A stretch of DNA of 64,000 nucleotides from Marchantia polymorpha subsp. ruderalis (Eukaryota > Streptophyta > Marchantiopsida > Marchantiales > Marchantiaceae): the NCBI GenBank assembly GCA_037833965.1, contig AP031356.1:26310501-26374500 (forward strand), given 5' to 3'. A model generated the notes under the pieces. It ran no database searches. It was not told the origin of the DNA and worked only from the letters and a program-made list of their open reading frames with translations. Position 1 is the stretch's first letter. Every line of letters begins with the position of its first letter. The position numbers and the translations under genes are program-made. Positions 48,801-60,200 of the stretch are shown piece after piece.

Positions 48801-50331
48801 CCTCCCCACATTTATCTAAATTTTCTACAACTTGTTCCTTCTTCGGAATCAGTCCCACGAAATGGACCGGGTTCACCTCCGTTGCCGCATTTGCTACTTC
48901 AACTGCTTTGGAGAGCCTTCTCTTCTTAACTACCTTTTCGAAGTTATGGTGACCTTCGACGGATTGCCAGCTATTCTTCATCAGCCGTTCATTCGCCGGT
49001 TCTGGATGAAGGTCCCCAACCGCGGAGAGACGCAATTTCGAGGGCCCATCTTTTGTCACCCCGTGCTCAGGTTTCTGATCTTCAATACTCCCCGATAAGG
49101 ATTCAAACTGCAACGTTGATCTTTCGTTCTCAAATCCTGGTGAGGATTTTTCTAACTCAAACAATCTCCCGTGAACTTGTCCATCACAGGGTTTGCAAGG
49201 AAGATCAAAATGCGAAGTTGGTTCAGTCTTCACATGGGCAATGAGCTTTTGAGCAGGCGAGTTGCCTGCAAACCGCTGCATTTGCTCTGGTAATGTCTCC
49301 TGCAAAGGAACAAATTTTGATCTTCGTACAGAATCCTTCTCTATCAGCGACGGTGAAGGGAGAGAAGTTGGTTCAGTCTTCACATGGGCAATGAGCTTTT
49401 GAGCAGGCGAGTTGCCTGCAAACCGCTGCATTTGCTCTGGTGATGTCTCCTGCAATGGAACAAAATTTGATCTTCGTACAGTATCCTTCTCTAACAGCGA
49501 CGGTGAAGGGAGAGAAGTAGCATCCTGCAAAGGTTTCTGCTCTGTCATTGAGCGCACCTGAGATTGTCGAACAGACTCCGGTCTTGTCCTAAACTTTGAC
49601 AAGTCACAAGCAGGTGGGTGCGATGTGCTTTTCAAACGCTTCGCCTTTTCCTCAATGGACATTTGTTGCAGATCAAATGAAGCTGACGAAAGAGTTGCTT
49701 CGCCGCATAGACTGGATGATGGGTATGTACTATAGTCGGCAGACGATCGTGTGTGAGTGAGACCCTGCTTGTCACAAGGACTCTGAAGGCTATCAGGTTT
49801 TGAAGGCGAACAGTGTTCCTCCAAGCCCAGTGAGAACGAAGGAGCTGAAAACCCCCTCGATGCCCGCCCTTGATTGAACAAATGCTCTCTGCCACTCCTT
49901 CGTGTCGAGTTTGAACCCAAATTCCGGTCATTTGTTTGTGGAGCAAGAGCTTTGTCTCCACCCTTCGATGAAGAGACCCTCTGTGCCTCTCTGGTCTCCG
50001 GTCCAGGTCCATGCTTGTTCCTACTTGAGGGCTCTATCCTCTCGCCATCCTCAAATGCTGGTGGCGGGATGTCTTCAAGACCGAGAGAAAATGATGGAGA
50101 CGACGAGTCAGACAGCACCCTCTTGCGTTTGGAGGTCTGCTTCTCATCGACTTTCTGCACCACACCATTCTCGCAGCATTCATCAAAACTAGGTGGCGGA
50201 GGAAGCTTTTCTAGGCCGAGGGAAAATGAAGGAGATCCGAATTGTGCAATCGGCGAGAAGGAAAAACGTGCAGCTCGTGCACGACGAACGTCGCTTGCAC
50301 TTGGAGTTCCACCATGTGATGACGATGCCAT
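45869..50331 (-). CDS. large disordered, nuclear-looking protein of unknown function
   Basis: Five exons in phase: 50331-48033, 47796-47136, 46974-46683, 46455-46396, 45916-45869, giving 1,119 residues. I do not recognise the family. The protein is mostly Ser/Pro/Lys/Glu-rich and probably disordered. Visible features are three copies of PSFSLGLE (about residues 34-41, 79-86 and 168-175), each near acidic or Pro stretches. There is an exact-length 50-residue tandem duplication (DNA 49214-49363 and 49364-49513, both ending in HVKTEPTS), five K(T/A)EP motifs of SUMO-acceptor type, a hydrophobic-acidic VVVLDVS, basic clusters such as SKRKRVL and SRRKQKRSSSKGTKNRK, and acidic DDIEDFSDDEML. The last about 45 residues form the best-ordered part: YWIVENKKRVYVKDGRTLTG, then RSAYSAYKKDTGKKSR. 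That ending resembles a short C-terminal motif I vaguely recall from other plant nuclear proteins. A role in chromatin or repair is only a guess. Confidence 0.75.
49214..49513 (-). repeat. 150-bp tandem duplication inside a coding exon
   Basis: Two consecutive 150-base units (49214-49363, 49364-49513) are about 95% identical and encode two 50-residue repeats. The repeats read ...LPSPSLIEKDSVRRSKFVPL, then PEQMQRFAGNSPAQKLIAHV. The unit length is a multiple of three, so the frame is kept. High identity suggests recent duplication. Confidence 0.93.
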
Positions 50332-51885
50332 TGTATAGGTTGCACCGCTCCCTCGGAGCTCATGCTGGATACTGAAAAAATGGTGTCGCCACTAAGACTT
50401 CAAAATTGCTAATGTGGTGGATCCGAATGCTAACGAGCAAGCTCATCTTGGATCGCCAGAAGGATTCCACTTCTTGCTAAACCCACCGAAGTAATCTGCA
50501 CAAATCAATTATCACACCGCCAGTAGTTCACCGAGTAGCAGATAGCGGCAGCAGCAGCGAGAAAGTGCGCATCCCGACCCGAACGCCCTCAATCTCACTC
50601 CGGCAAGGTTTACACTACCATTGAAAGGATCTCCATGAAATCTCATTTTCTCTGTCAGAAAAATCAGAAAAAATGCAAAATCATGACCTCAGCGACATGG
50701 AGATCGATTACGCATCACTTCAGCTCACAATGTCCACCTGCAAGTCTCGCTAGCACCGATCGGGACTTCAAAAACTCACAAAATTCATCCTTCTACGATG
50801 CTGAATCCCTGCCCTCCTTCCGACATCCTCGAGCTTTCCTGTGAGAGGAGGCCCCGCCTGCGGATTTCCTCGACGCCCTCAATTTCCTCCACCGGAGAAT
50901 CCGCGCGCAACAGATTCTCGACGCCTAAAGATCCTCTGTAGCATTCGAACGCCACGGGCAGCGGACTCCAGCCACGATTTGAATTTCAACGTGTGGGCGA
51001 TCTTCAAAATCCAGACTTCGTTCGGGACGCGAAGCAAGGTCACCGAGCCTGCAGGTGAATGACAGACTTCCACCAGAACACGGCCCAACAACCTACCCCA
51101 AAGACTTCCGAACAGGCCTCGTGGGTGAGTGAGCAAAGAGACCGTCAATATCCGGTTCCTGGACCGGAGAACACGTGTTCGAAATTGAACTTGAGCTTGA
51201 AGAATTCGGACGGAACTGGACTGTAGAATGAATTACCACTGTTTGCAGAAGGTGTCCACTAGACCTACACCGACACGTGCCACTCGGATGTGATTGGCGT
51301 TCTTGAGTATGAATTTTCGGATAACCCTAATAATGGAGCTCGAATAGCTCAAATTACGGAATTCGATTAAGGAATAGTAAGACGGTTTCGGAATAGTCAT
51401 CTCGAAGGATTTGTGCCTTCTACTGGCATTTCCTATCACTGGTATGTTATTTTGCGATCACCGGAATCTGTATCAACTCCATTCATATTAGTGTGAATTG
51501 CTACCTGTTCTTGGTTCTCTCAGCGAACCTGACCTCACCTGCAGACTTACTTCTGTACAGCAAATTACTTATTTTTTTAAAGTCCCTAGCAAATTTTATC
51601 TCAAGTATTCACAATCTTGTTGCATATTATTAATTAAGTTAGGATGCAACTATGATCGGTCTTTGAACAAAGAAACTTCCACAAGTATTGTATGTATCTA
51701 ATTATTCTGGATTCCTACTCGTTTATGTCAGAGTAACATGCATAATTTAGAGAACGGACATTTTCTAATAAGTACTCAAAACAAACATTGGGGTTGAAAC
51801 TATGATAAGAAAACACATCTTACATACTTCAATTCAGATTTTGTACCGACCACTTGCCATCTCGTTTGTAACACACACAAAATCG

Positions 51886-51948
51886 AATTGAAATGTAGGA
51901 TCATCTCGATGCTTCATTTCAATTGCGCGAGGCTTCATCGAGATGATC
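51886..51948. repeat. two overlapping perfect inverted repeats
   Basis: AATTGAAATG (51886-51895) is complementary to CATTTCAATT (51915-51924). GATCATCTCGATG (51899-51911) is complementary to CATCGAGATGATC (51936-51948). The two stems interlock in pseudoknot order, so only one can form at a time unless a pseudoknot is made. No gene is adjacent. Confidence 0.75.
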
Positions 51949-52388
51949 TCTCTATGAGGTCTCGCGCGCCATCATCGAGAAATCCTCAAGCTCGTAGAGA
52001 TATGTAAAGTGTCATTTGATGAATCACTAAATACAAAGGAGAGAAATATCAAAAGAAAAATATGGCCCCAGGGACTTATGATGTACTGAGACATAAATGA
52101 ACCATATATGTTGTGTAAATGTCGCTGAGTGTATGTTGGAAAAAATTCGTCATGGAAGAATTGCGGACCGAGTTATTTGCTTCTCCCCCTTTTGCGTACC
52201 AATCCATGTGATACATATGTCATATTTTCTTAATAATATAGCTAACAGAAACGGGCCATTTTTTACAGACAATAGAATTGTATACTGTATGTGAGGTTGT
52301 TTGACAGTAAATATGTGTAAGGTACGTTTCAGGGTAAGTTCTGTTTAAGAAAGTTTGAAATACTTATGTACTGCAGAGGCCAACGTTT

Positions 52389-52649
52389 TACTTCAAATCT
52401 GCACCTAGACCAGACCATAACCATCAGCAGCTACCTAACCCCACCCATAGCATTACCTGTGCCCACCCATGCTGTTCAAATTATGCCAATTGTGTTATCT
52501 GTATTAACCAGTTAGACCAATTCTTGGTTGAATCTTGACAAACACTGCCGTTAGCATTACTTGTGCCCACCGTGGAAAAATAATGTCACCCAAAACACAC
52601 CCAAATTCCATGGGTGGGTTTGGGCATGGGCACCCAATGTTGGGCTTTG
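52389..52649 (-). repeat. dispersed repeat, copy 2 (inverted relative to the copy at 4.2-4.5 kb)
   Basis: Starting at ACTTCAAATCTGCACC and ending at CCAATGTTGGGCTTTG, this stretch matches the reverse complement of 4222-4477. The match includes CCTAACCCCACCCATAGCAT, GTGCCCACCCAT and CATGGGTGGGTTTGGGCATG. A few internal differences, including small indels, separate the copies. No coding capacity is present. Confidence 0.75.
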
Positions 52650-54413
52650 ATGTGTACTGCATGACAAGTTTGAGGATAATGATATAGAGTTATATGAAAG
52701 GACTTTCAATACTTTAATGATGTAGGTGTCATTCTATGGTGATACCTGACTATGTTAGATTACCGTCACCGTCGTCACAGTTACAAGACATTCTGAAGTT
52801 AGGTACATTACCAGTTCCATAGAAGTAGCATGCTTTAACTTTTGGTGTGATAGGTATCAGATATGTTAATTACAAATATATAGTCCTTGGAAATAACACC
52901 ACAAATAAGGACATCACCAGTGATACTACAATCTTGTGAAATTAATCGAAAGTGGTTCATTGAAAAAAGGATTTCCAAGTTATGAAGGTTTTCAAGATTG
53001 CCCACTATAGTGGATATGATTTGAGGAATTCCCTTCAATACCAAAAAAATTCCAGAATAAAGAATGATAATATAAGCTTACTCCACAGGAGAGATATGAG
53101 GGAAATCCACCTTCCACATTTCTTTCTACATGAGAGGAAAGAAGTATGGAAAGTGACCAAAGGCATCAGGTGAGTAGAACATAACCCATAAACCGTACGG
53201 GTGGCCTTTCAATATCCAAAAACTGTAAAGTTATGAAACACAAATTTTCAGCAATAAATTCGGCAGAAAGCCATGCAAATATTGAATACGGAATGTTTAC
53301 CAGCCAAGGTTCTTCCTTTCCAATCCGCTATCCTCATTTCCAGTTCCAAATACAGCTTCTATATTTAGGTACAGTCAACTGTGTCCGAGTTCTTACCTCG
53401 AATTTCTACCCGGTCATGTCACCTTGAAAGTCTTTGCTGACGGCGAGTTGCGTCAGAATATTTTATCCATCTGGGCGTCCGAAACCTTTCTCGCTCCGCG
53501 GGTTTAGCGGGTACGTAGTCTGGTCTGTACGTGATCGATGGCGCTCTCGCAAGTTTGAATTCGCTAGTTCTCGCTTCTCCCTCCCAGAGTCGCGAGTTTC
53601 TCGAGAGGGGACCAGCGGAATGTTCCACCTCGTCTAGCATGCCCGTCGCGTTGCCCTCAGCAGCTTCCTAGACTTTCTTGAGTTGGATGCGCCACAGAAT
53701 TCTTTCTCGCTTCTTTGCAGTCTTTGTCTCTGTCTCTCTGCCCTGTCAGCTAGCTTCCGGTTTGTAGCTGTGTAGACCCCAGGGATTGTGAGGAGCATGA
53801 TGCCAGTGGAGGTTCCGCGGTGGTGTAAGTCTTGAAAGTACGAGTCATTTTGAGATCGCGACAGGATTCGTTCTTCGTTCTTGCTCTGGCGGTAGAGAAG
53901 ATGCTTCGTCGTGGACGCGAGATTTCGGAGGCGCAGGAATGCGGATTTGTGGTTCAAGCAGCTCGCAGCTTCACTGAGTATGTTTCGGCCGGTGCCCGCT
54001 TCGTGCTACGTTTTGAGGGTATCGAAATTGCAAAAAGTCGCTGCGGTGATGCACATGTCATGGTCGAGGAACTGAGTGAGGAATGTCACTGAGTGGCCCT
54101 TCAGACCATCTCATGAGGGCTGGCTTTGAAGTGGACTGAGCGTGTTTTTGACCACTCAAATAGTGGCGCATACAGAGCTCTCTGTACAATCTCCAAGTAT
54201 TCGGACTCATTGAGTAGAAATGAATGGACGAAGTTTCTTGTGAGTTTATCAAATTGAGCTTCCCCAATCCTGCCAGAAGCCAATGCGCGCAAGCAAAACT
54301 AGCCAGAAGACCGAGGAATTTTGGAACAAGCACGTCAAAATATCTTGCTCTTGAACTGGTCCCATTGCGACGAAGAGGAATTGACATTGTGGTTAATCAA
54401 AAGAGCCTCTCCA

Positions 54414-57220
54414 ATGGGTGACTTAGCCTTGAGTAATATGGCTGCCGCCTATTGCGGTCAGCTTAAAAGTTTTATCACGTGCCTTCACACGAACACTACG
54501 CAGCTCCGCGCTTCGGCAGCCCAAAAGCCTCCTGCATGTGCGTAAATCTGCTCAATTTTTTATTCCTTTCGTCTGGTGATGTAGGGTCATTTTGATTACC
54601 AGTACATAATTTGATGTCAGCGTGGTATAATTCGTTAATCACACATTTCTCGCACTTTGCATATGTCTCGGTTTTTTATTAGAGCTGGTATCTTCCAGTC
54701 TTGTAGGAACTACCCTGTAGAACTGTGCAGACTTTATTTAAATTACTTCGTGCCAGAACGAACACAGTTCCAACATCATATCAAAATGAACGCAAGCATT
54801 TATCCGATCCTTTGCTTTGCTCGTGAGAATGAGTAGGGTTGAGTTTATTACGTTTAGAGTGTCGAGATTGATGTTGGTAAATATTCATGGTTCTTCATTC
54901 TAAACCAACGCGTTTCTTATCACGTGGTCAAATATGGATATTCCGGGATTGCAGACGCCGACCTGTCATCATTTTTGCTGGACTTCGGCGACCGAGCAGC
55001 AGAAGATGCTGCTGAACTGGAAGTGCTTGAGGAGATGACAGTGGAGAATGTTAGTTTTCAAGAACTACTTGCCAACTGCATGGAATTGTACAAACAAAAT
55101 GAGACGAGCATCGAAGAACTGGAACCTCAACTTGAGCAATACGGATATGTTAGAGGTTGGTCATCTAACATTCTTCTCCTGATGCTTTCGACTATCAACA
55201 TTGAATCTTCAGCCCATGCTGAATAATAAAGTCTGGTGCAGGGAGAACCAAGTTTTTTGTGCATATATTGTTTCAGATGACATCTTTTGGTCTTGTCATA
55301 CTCTTCTCTTCTTCATTCTTGCCTATTACTGACGAACTCTAATTTTCAGAAGGAGAATCTGAAAAGGCCACAGAGGAGAAAGAAATGATGGAAATGACAT
55401 TTGTGGAGGATTTGAAGCAACGTGTTCGATCTAAAGACCCTCCACGGGAAAGTAGTGAAAAGGGGTCAGTGGAGAGCAGGGAGGAGATGGCTGCAATGCA
55501 ATTTTCAGACCTTTTGAATTCCTCCTCGTCTTCCGGCCGTGCTCAGTCACAAACAGAAAGTTACAGACATTCAGTTTCTGTGGGCTCTGTGCAATCACTT
55601 ACTGGAGCAACGAATTCACCTCTGCCGCCTGCTGTTATCTCTACTAAATTGGATATGGACGATATGTCAATGTATCCTTCACATTTTTGAGAGAAAATTT
55701 GTGAAATGTTTATATTGTTATATTGATATTGTCAATAGGTGTAAAATTTCGTCCATGTCGTCTGTTGTCTTAACTATAAGAAGGCTGGGAGAATCGTTCT
55801 CTTTGGAGGACTTCGGATTATCTGCTTCAACTCTCGCGTCTCTTGCTCGTGAGTACAATCTGCAATTATTTGTAGTTGTATATAGTTATTTGTAGTCATA
55901 TGCGCGTCGCTAATTTGTCTGACTAGGATTTCTTCAATGCTTGTGGGACTATGTCTACTTTTAATTCTCTCCAAACTGATGTAATTTGGATGTCTAGGAG
56001 ATTTCAAAGGTTTATAATTCCTAACCTTTTTGGGCTTCCTAATTTCAAGTAACAAGGCTAACAACCTTCTTGTATAAAACCTGTGAATCAGGACTTGATC
56101 CATCGACTCCTGATAGGTACAATTCTCCTGCGGATAAGAAGCAGCATAAATCTTCAGATGTAGGATCTGGAACTGCTATCGAAAGCATTTACAAGGCTTA
56201 TAGTCCATCATCAACATTCACGCCATCACCCAAATTCACGCCATCTCCTGGTAATTCAGGAAATTCGCACACAGGATTGAATATGTTAGTTGAAGTGTTT
56301 GACACACAGTTTACATCACTGTCTAATATCAAGGATGCTCTTGAAGATGAAGATCAAACTACTTACTGATGTACATGTCTGTTAAATGCAGGGTTTTTAT
56401 CAAGGAATAATATGCCTTTCTTGGGCCTTGTATCAGACGAAGAATACGCTCAAGTATTTCCCTGGCTTCAGAAACGGGTTTCATTAAAGGTACGAGGAAG
56501 AGCGGCATTGGTTACTATATAGGTGATTTCCTGTCATAGCTCTTTAAAAATATGTTTCCATGGTTGACAACTTGAAGGTTACCTTGATGCACAACCTAAT
56601 AGTGAGTTACACTTTTGGTACCAGGAGCTTAATGAAGCAATTGTGAAGATCAACGAATGCATGCTGATCAAGCAAGCGGGAATGTTGCAATGTGATTCCA
56701 AACATGCTAAAGTACTGGAGGTGGACGACACTGTGCTCCTTAAATTAGGTATGTTTTGCTTTGCCTGATGTATTATACTTTTCACCTCGTGTGTTGGATG
56801 TTTAGATGATGTAACTGAAAATGTGAGGACAATGCATTTTAGCCGAATTCGTAACAAATATTCTGCAATGCTGCACACTGCACGACAAACGCTCATCGAA
56901 GCTATGTGTTCAATGCGTAACGCTTGCGTAGTAGAAAGCCTATCTATTTTTTCAGTGTTCATAGCCTCATTCTGTTCAATAAATTCATGATAGCTGTTCT
57001 TTTTTAAGAAACAATCGAACCCAGCATGATAATTTTGTCATATACAGAACGTTACAGCCTGTTGAAAGTCAAGTCACTTTGACCCACTTGTTTCTTCATG
57101 TGTGCAGGATCCAACATGAAAGCCTGCCTCTTGTTCCTGGTTCAGATAGACAGGCTCGTCATGGCTTCGTCCAATGGGCGCACAACGTATCGACCCTCTG
57201 AGCTTGAGAAGTTTCGTTAA
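54414..57220 (+). CDS. SKA3: SKA3-like kinetochore protein with an SKA1-like C-terminal domain
   Basis: Eight exons in phase: 54414-54537, 54955-55155, 55350-55671, 55781-55848, 56092-56250, 56392-56489, 56625-56748, 57108-57220, giving 402 residues. The N-terminus (YCGQLKSFITCLHTNTTQLR, then a helical segment ending SIEELEPQLEQYGYV) resembles the coiled-coil region of human SKA3. The middle is Ser/Thr/Pro-rich and contains GESFSLEDFGLS, like SKA3 LSDFGL, and TPSPKFTPSPG, possible kinase sites. The C-terminal about 110 residues (LGLVSDEEYAQVFPWLQKRV, LKELNEAIVKINECM, LLFLVQIDRLVMASSNGRTT) resemble the microtubule-binding winged-helix domain of SKA1. The SKA complex holds kinetochores to microtubules in mitosis. 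The start is the first Met in frame; a Met eight codons later is an alternative. Symbol confidence is moderate, since the similarity is judged by eye. Confidence 0.75.
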
Positions 57221-60200
57221 ATTATTTTTTTAAGGTGGCATTGTGATGAAGTCTTTTGTAAGTAGTACTTTGTGAGCGTCAGCAAGAAACTTTGAGAGGT
57301 AGTCGGGCTGCATGTCACCATGTTGTTTCCAAACCTCGACGCCTGCATCACGAGAAAGTTTTGTTTACCGAGGTCATAATATTTCATTGAAGGTTGTACT
57401 GTTCTCACCTACCCTATAATACATGTGGCATACTTGACAAGTGTGATCTTCACTTCACCAACAGTCAAAAACTTACTTCAGTTGACGTTTCAAAGGCTTC
57501 ACGGAGCCAATGGAGGAACTACTGTGATCTTAATATAGTATGAACTTACACGAGTTGTAAAGAGCTACATCATCATCATGTTGCCATTTGAGAATTTCGA
57601 AAAACAAGAAACGCCTTTGTAATAGCTTCAGTTCCTGAGAATTTTATTGCATTGTCTGTAATCAGAAGATATAACAACTATTATGTGGGAGCAATTATAG
57701 AGGATTACACGGATTTGGCTTCAGACTGCTTTTTTAATGAGGTAGAGTCAAATGACTTGAAACATGCTCACAAAAATTTTTCAACATTCAAACGTGACTG
57801 ACAGTCTGCACGTGGGCATCGAAAGGGTTTGAGCACTGGAATCTCTCTTTGAGTCACGTGAAGAATATTCAGGAGTAAATATCTCAAGTATTCCAAGATG
57901 GAACAAGGGGCCAAGCGGAAAGCAATAAAGATGGTAAGCATGTTTCAACAAAGCGTTCATGTGAACAGCGCAATAATTTCTGCGATAATTTTCTTTCAAT
58001 TTTGACTCGTCATAGTTATTGAGGGCCAACAAGGAAACATTGTTCGGACTATTATCGACGAGGAAGGAAAAGCACTTCGGCGTGATGGTCACTAGGCGTC
58101 GGCACGACGCACACTCGTCAATTGACTCAATGGTCAACACTGAAGTGTTCAACCATGTTGCCTCATGCAGATTCTGAACTCAGTTTCCAGCCTTAAAACA
58201 ACTAGGTGTTTCTCCTAAAGCTCGTCTACCGTGTATTGCAGCCAAGCAACAGGGAATTCGTAGTGGTCAAAAGGCTTGAACAGCCACCAAATTATGAATC
58301 ACTTCTGAGTTTATCCGTGAGATGAACAAAATCGGTTCTTCAATATTAAGCCATAGTTTACAAAAGTCTACAAGAGCTTCAATCAGTAGATTCGAAGATA
58401 AGATGTGGTAACAGTACATGGTTCTAACTATAATGTAATGATAAGGCAGTCAACCCCATGTGCAACACCAGGGGCTGGAGTACCCTATGATGATTTCTCT
58501 CGTTTCAGATAACATAACTAACCTCTATGACTTTGCTATTTACTATCTAAGTGTGTTCACTGAACAAGGAAACAATTACACGAGGATACCAACCTAGCGG
58601 GCATAATCGGTTACGCAAGAATCACGAAGAGAACATGCTTACTTAAAGACTTAACATCATAAGATATCATTTGACAAAGTAGTGGGGAACTAACAAGAAA
58701 CAAACTACATCGAACACTTTTGTGTGTTCTCTTCTTATTAGCACTCAATATGTGTTGTTTGGCCTTTATATACATGATACAAAATCATAAAAAGTGGTTA
58801 TTTATCTTCTGGATGGTTGGCGAATGATTCTCATTAAAATCCACCACAGATAAGAATTGTAAAATTCCTCGCATTGCAGATAACTATTTTTTAAGGTGTG
58901 ATTATCAATCACTATTCCATACATGTTGGTTATCCATCATATACATGATACAATATTAGAACACAGGATAAAATTGTCTTTGCAATCGGTGGCATGTAGA
59001 TGGAAAGTGTCAAAAGTTTCCAATAATTGAATATAAGGTCTTATAAAATAGCTGACCAATAGTAATATAGCAACTATATTCCATATATATATACATACCT
59101 ATACATACATACACACAAGAGTTTGGTTCCCAACCACAAGATCAGAAGTTATATTTGTCTTACTAAATGTAGTCTAATATGTAAGCAATATCTCAAAATA
59201 TTGACTAATGTAATCTTAGATGAGGATTAGCCGGTTTTTATCTGATCTCAATTGGATATATGAAATTTCTCAATTTTTTTATTTTTTGATTCAAAATTAA
59301 GTTGGCGGTTGATACTCATTCTAGCATTTAGATAAATCAAAATACATGCAAAATGGTAACAATAAAACTAATTCAAACCTTGTGATATAAAGTCACATTT
59401 TGGACTCAATAAGTAATGCCAACTATTTGCTTCATTACTGTAGGTTAATTTTCCATATACTTGCATCAATTTAAATTTTAAATTTTTTGCGTGTTGTTGT
59501 TTCAAATTTCAACAATTAAACTAATTACTAATCATAAATTGTAATTTGAAAATGCTTATAGATAGTTTGAATACCTTGTATCAATGGTTTTTATAACTAT
59601 TCTGCATGCATGAGATAATAACAAGATTTAAAGCCATACTGTACAAGTTAAAAATATTAATTAAAAAATTGTTTTTTTCAAAATGAAATTATCGCTCCTT
59701 CTTGTATAAATATATTAACCAACTACTATAATCCTAAGTAAATCATTTGTAGTTAAAATAATTTAAGCTGTGACTTGTCATGCTAGCATGAAAATACTAC
59801 TAAGTAAATTCATGCTCAATAACTTTCAATATTTGATTTAGGTTTGCAAGAATATTATATATTTAAACACATTATTTTCACCATGCAAGAAAAATCGATC
59901 ATAGATTTTAAAGTTTCTAGTTTAATTTTGACATTAGCACATATATTTTATACAAAGCTTCAGATGTTAGTACTCAACTCACATCTTATAGTATGTTAGT
60001 CTAGCTTAACCTGTCATTATATAAGAAAGCTCGCGAAAGCTCTGATGACAAATATTAGAGTTTTTAAAATAAAACCTGAAGTGTTTTGTGGAGGTAGACT
60101 CCAATGATAAATGTAGGAAGTCCAATGTAGCCTACATTATGAAGGCTTTGCCTGTGCTTTGCTTTGTGTGTATGACTATTGCATTCAATTATTCTAGTGG

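Larger units (their letters stand above)
50332..54413. other. interval with a dispersed repeat and a nested inverted repeat, no gene
   Basis: The first about 850 bases are GC-richer and probably hold the promoter and leader of the minus-strand gene. The rest is AT-rich. A dispersed repeat copy lies at about 52389-52649 and overlapping inverted repeats at 51886-51948. From 53434 to 54413 the composition rises again, with several open frames (for example 53832-54092, plus) that are most likely the leader region of the kinetochore gene downstream. Confidence 0.45.

Noticed and set aside
49874-50338. 154-codon plus-strand frame
   Set aside because: Antisense shadow of the first exon of the large disordered protein; no independent motif.
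50879-51148. 89-codon minus-strand frame upstream of the large disordered protein
   Set aside because: No splice link to the gene was seen; likely leader or promoter sequence.
57781-58152. 123-codon minus-strand frame downstream of the SKA3-like gene
   Set aside because: Composition is plausible, but there is no family, no splice partner and another frame is also open; kept only as a note.
59080-59116. TA/CATA run as a possible functional repeat
   Set aside because: Ordinary microsatellite in AT-rich DNA.
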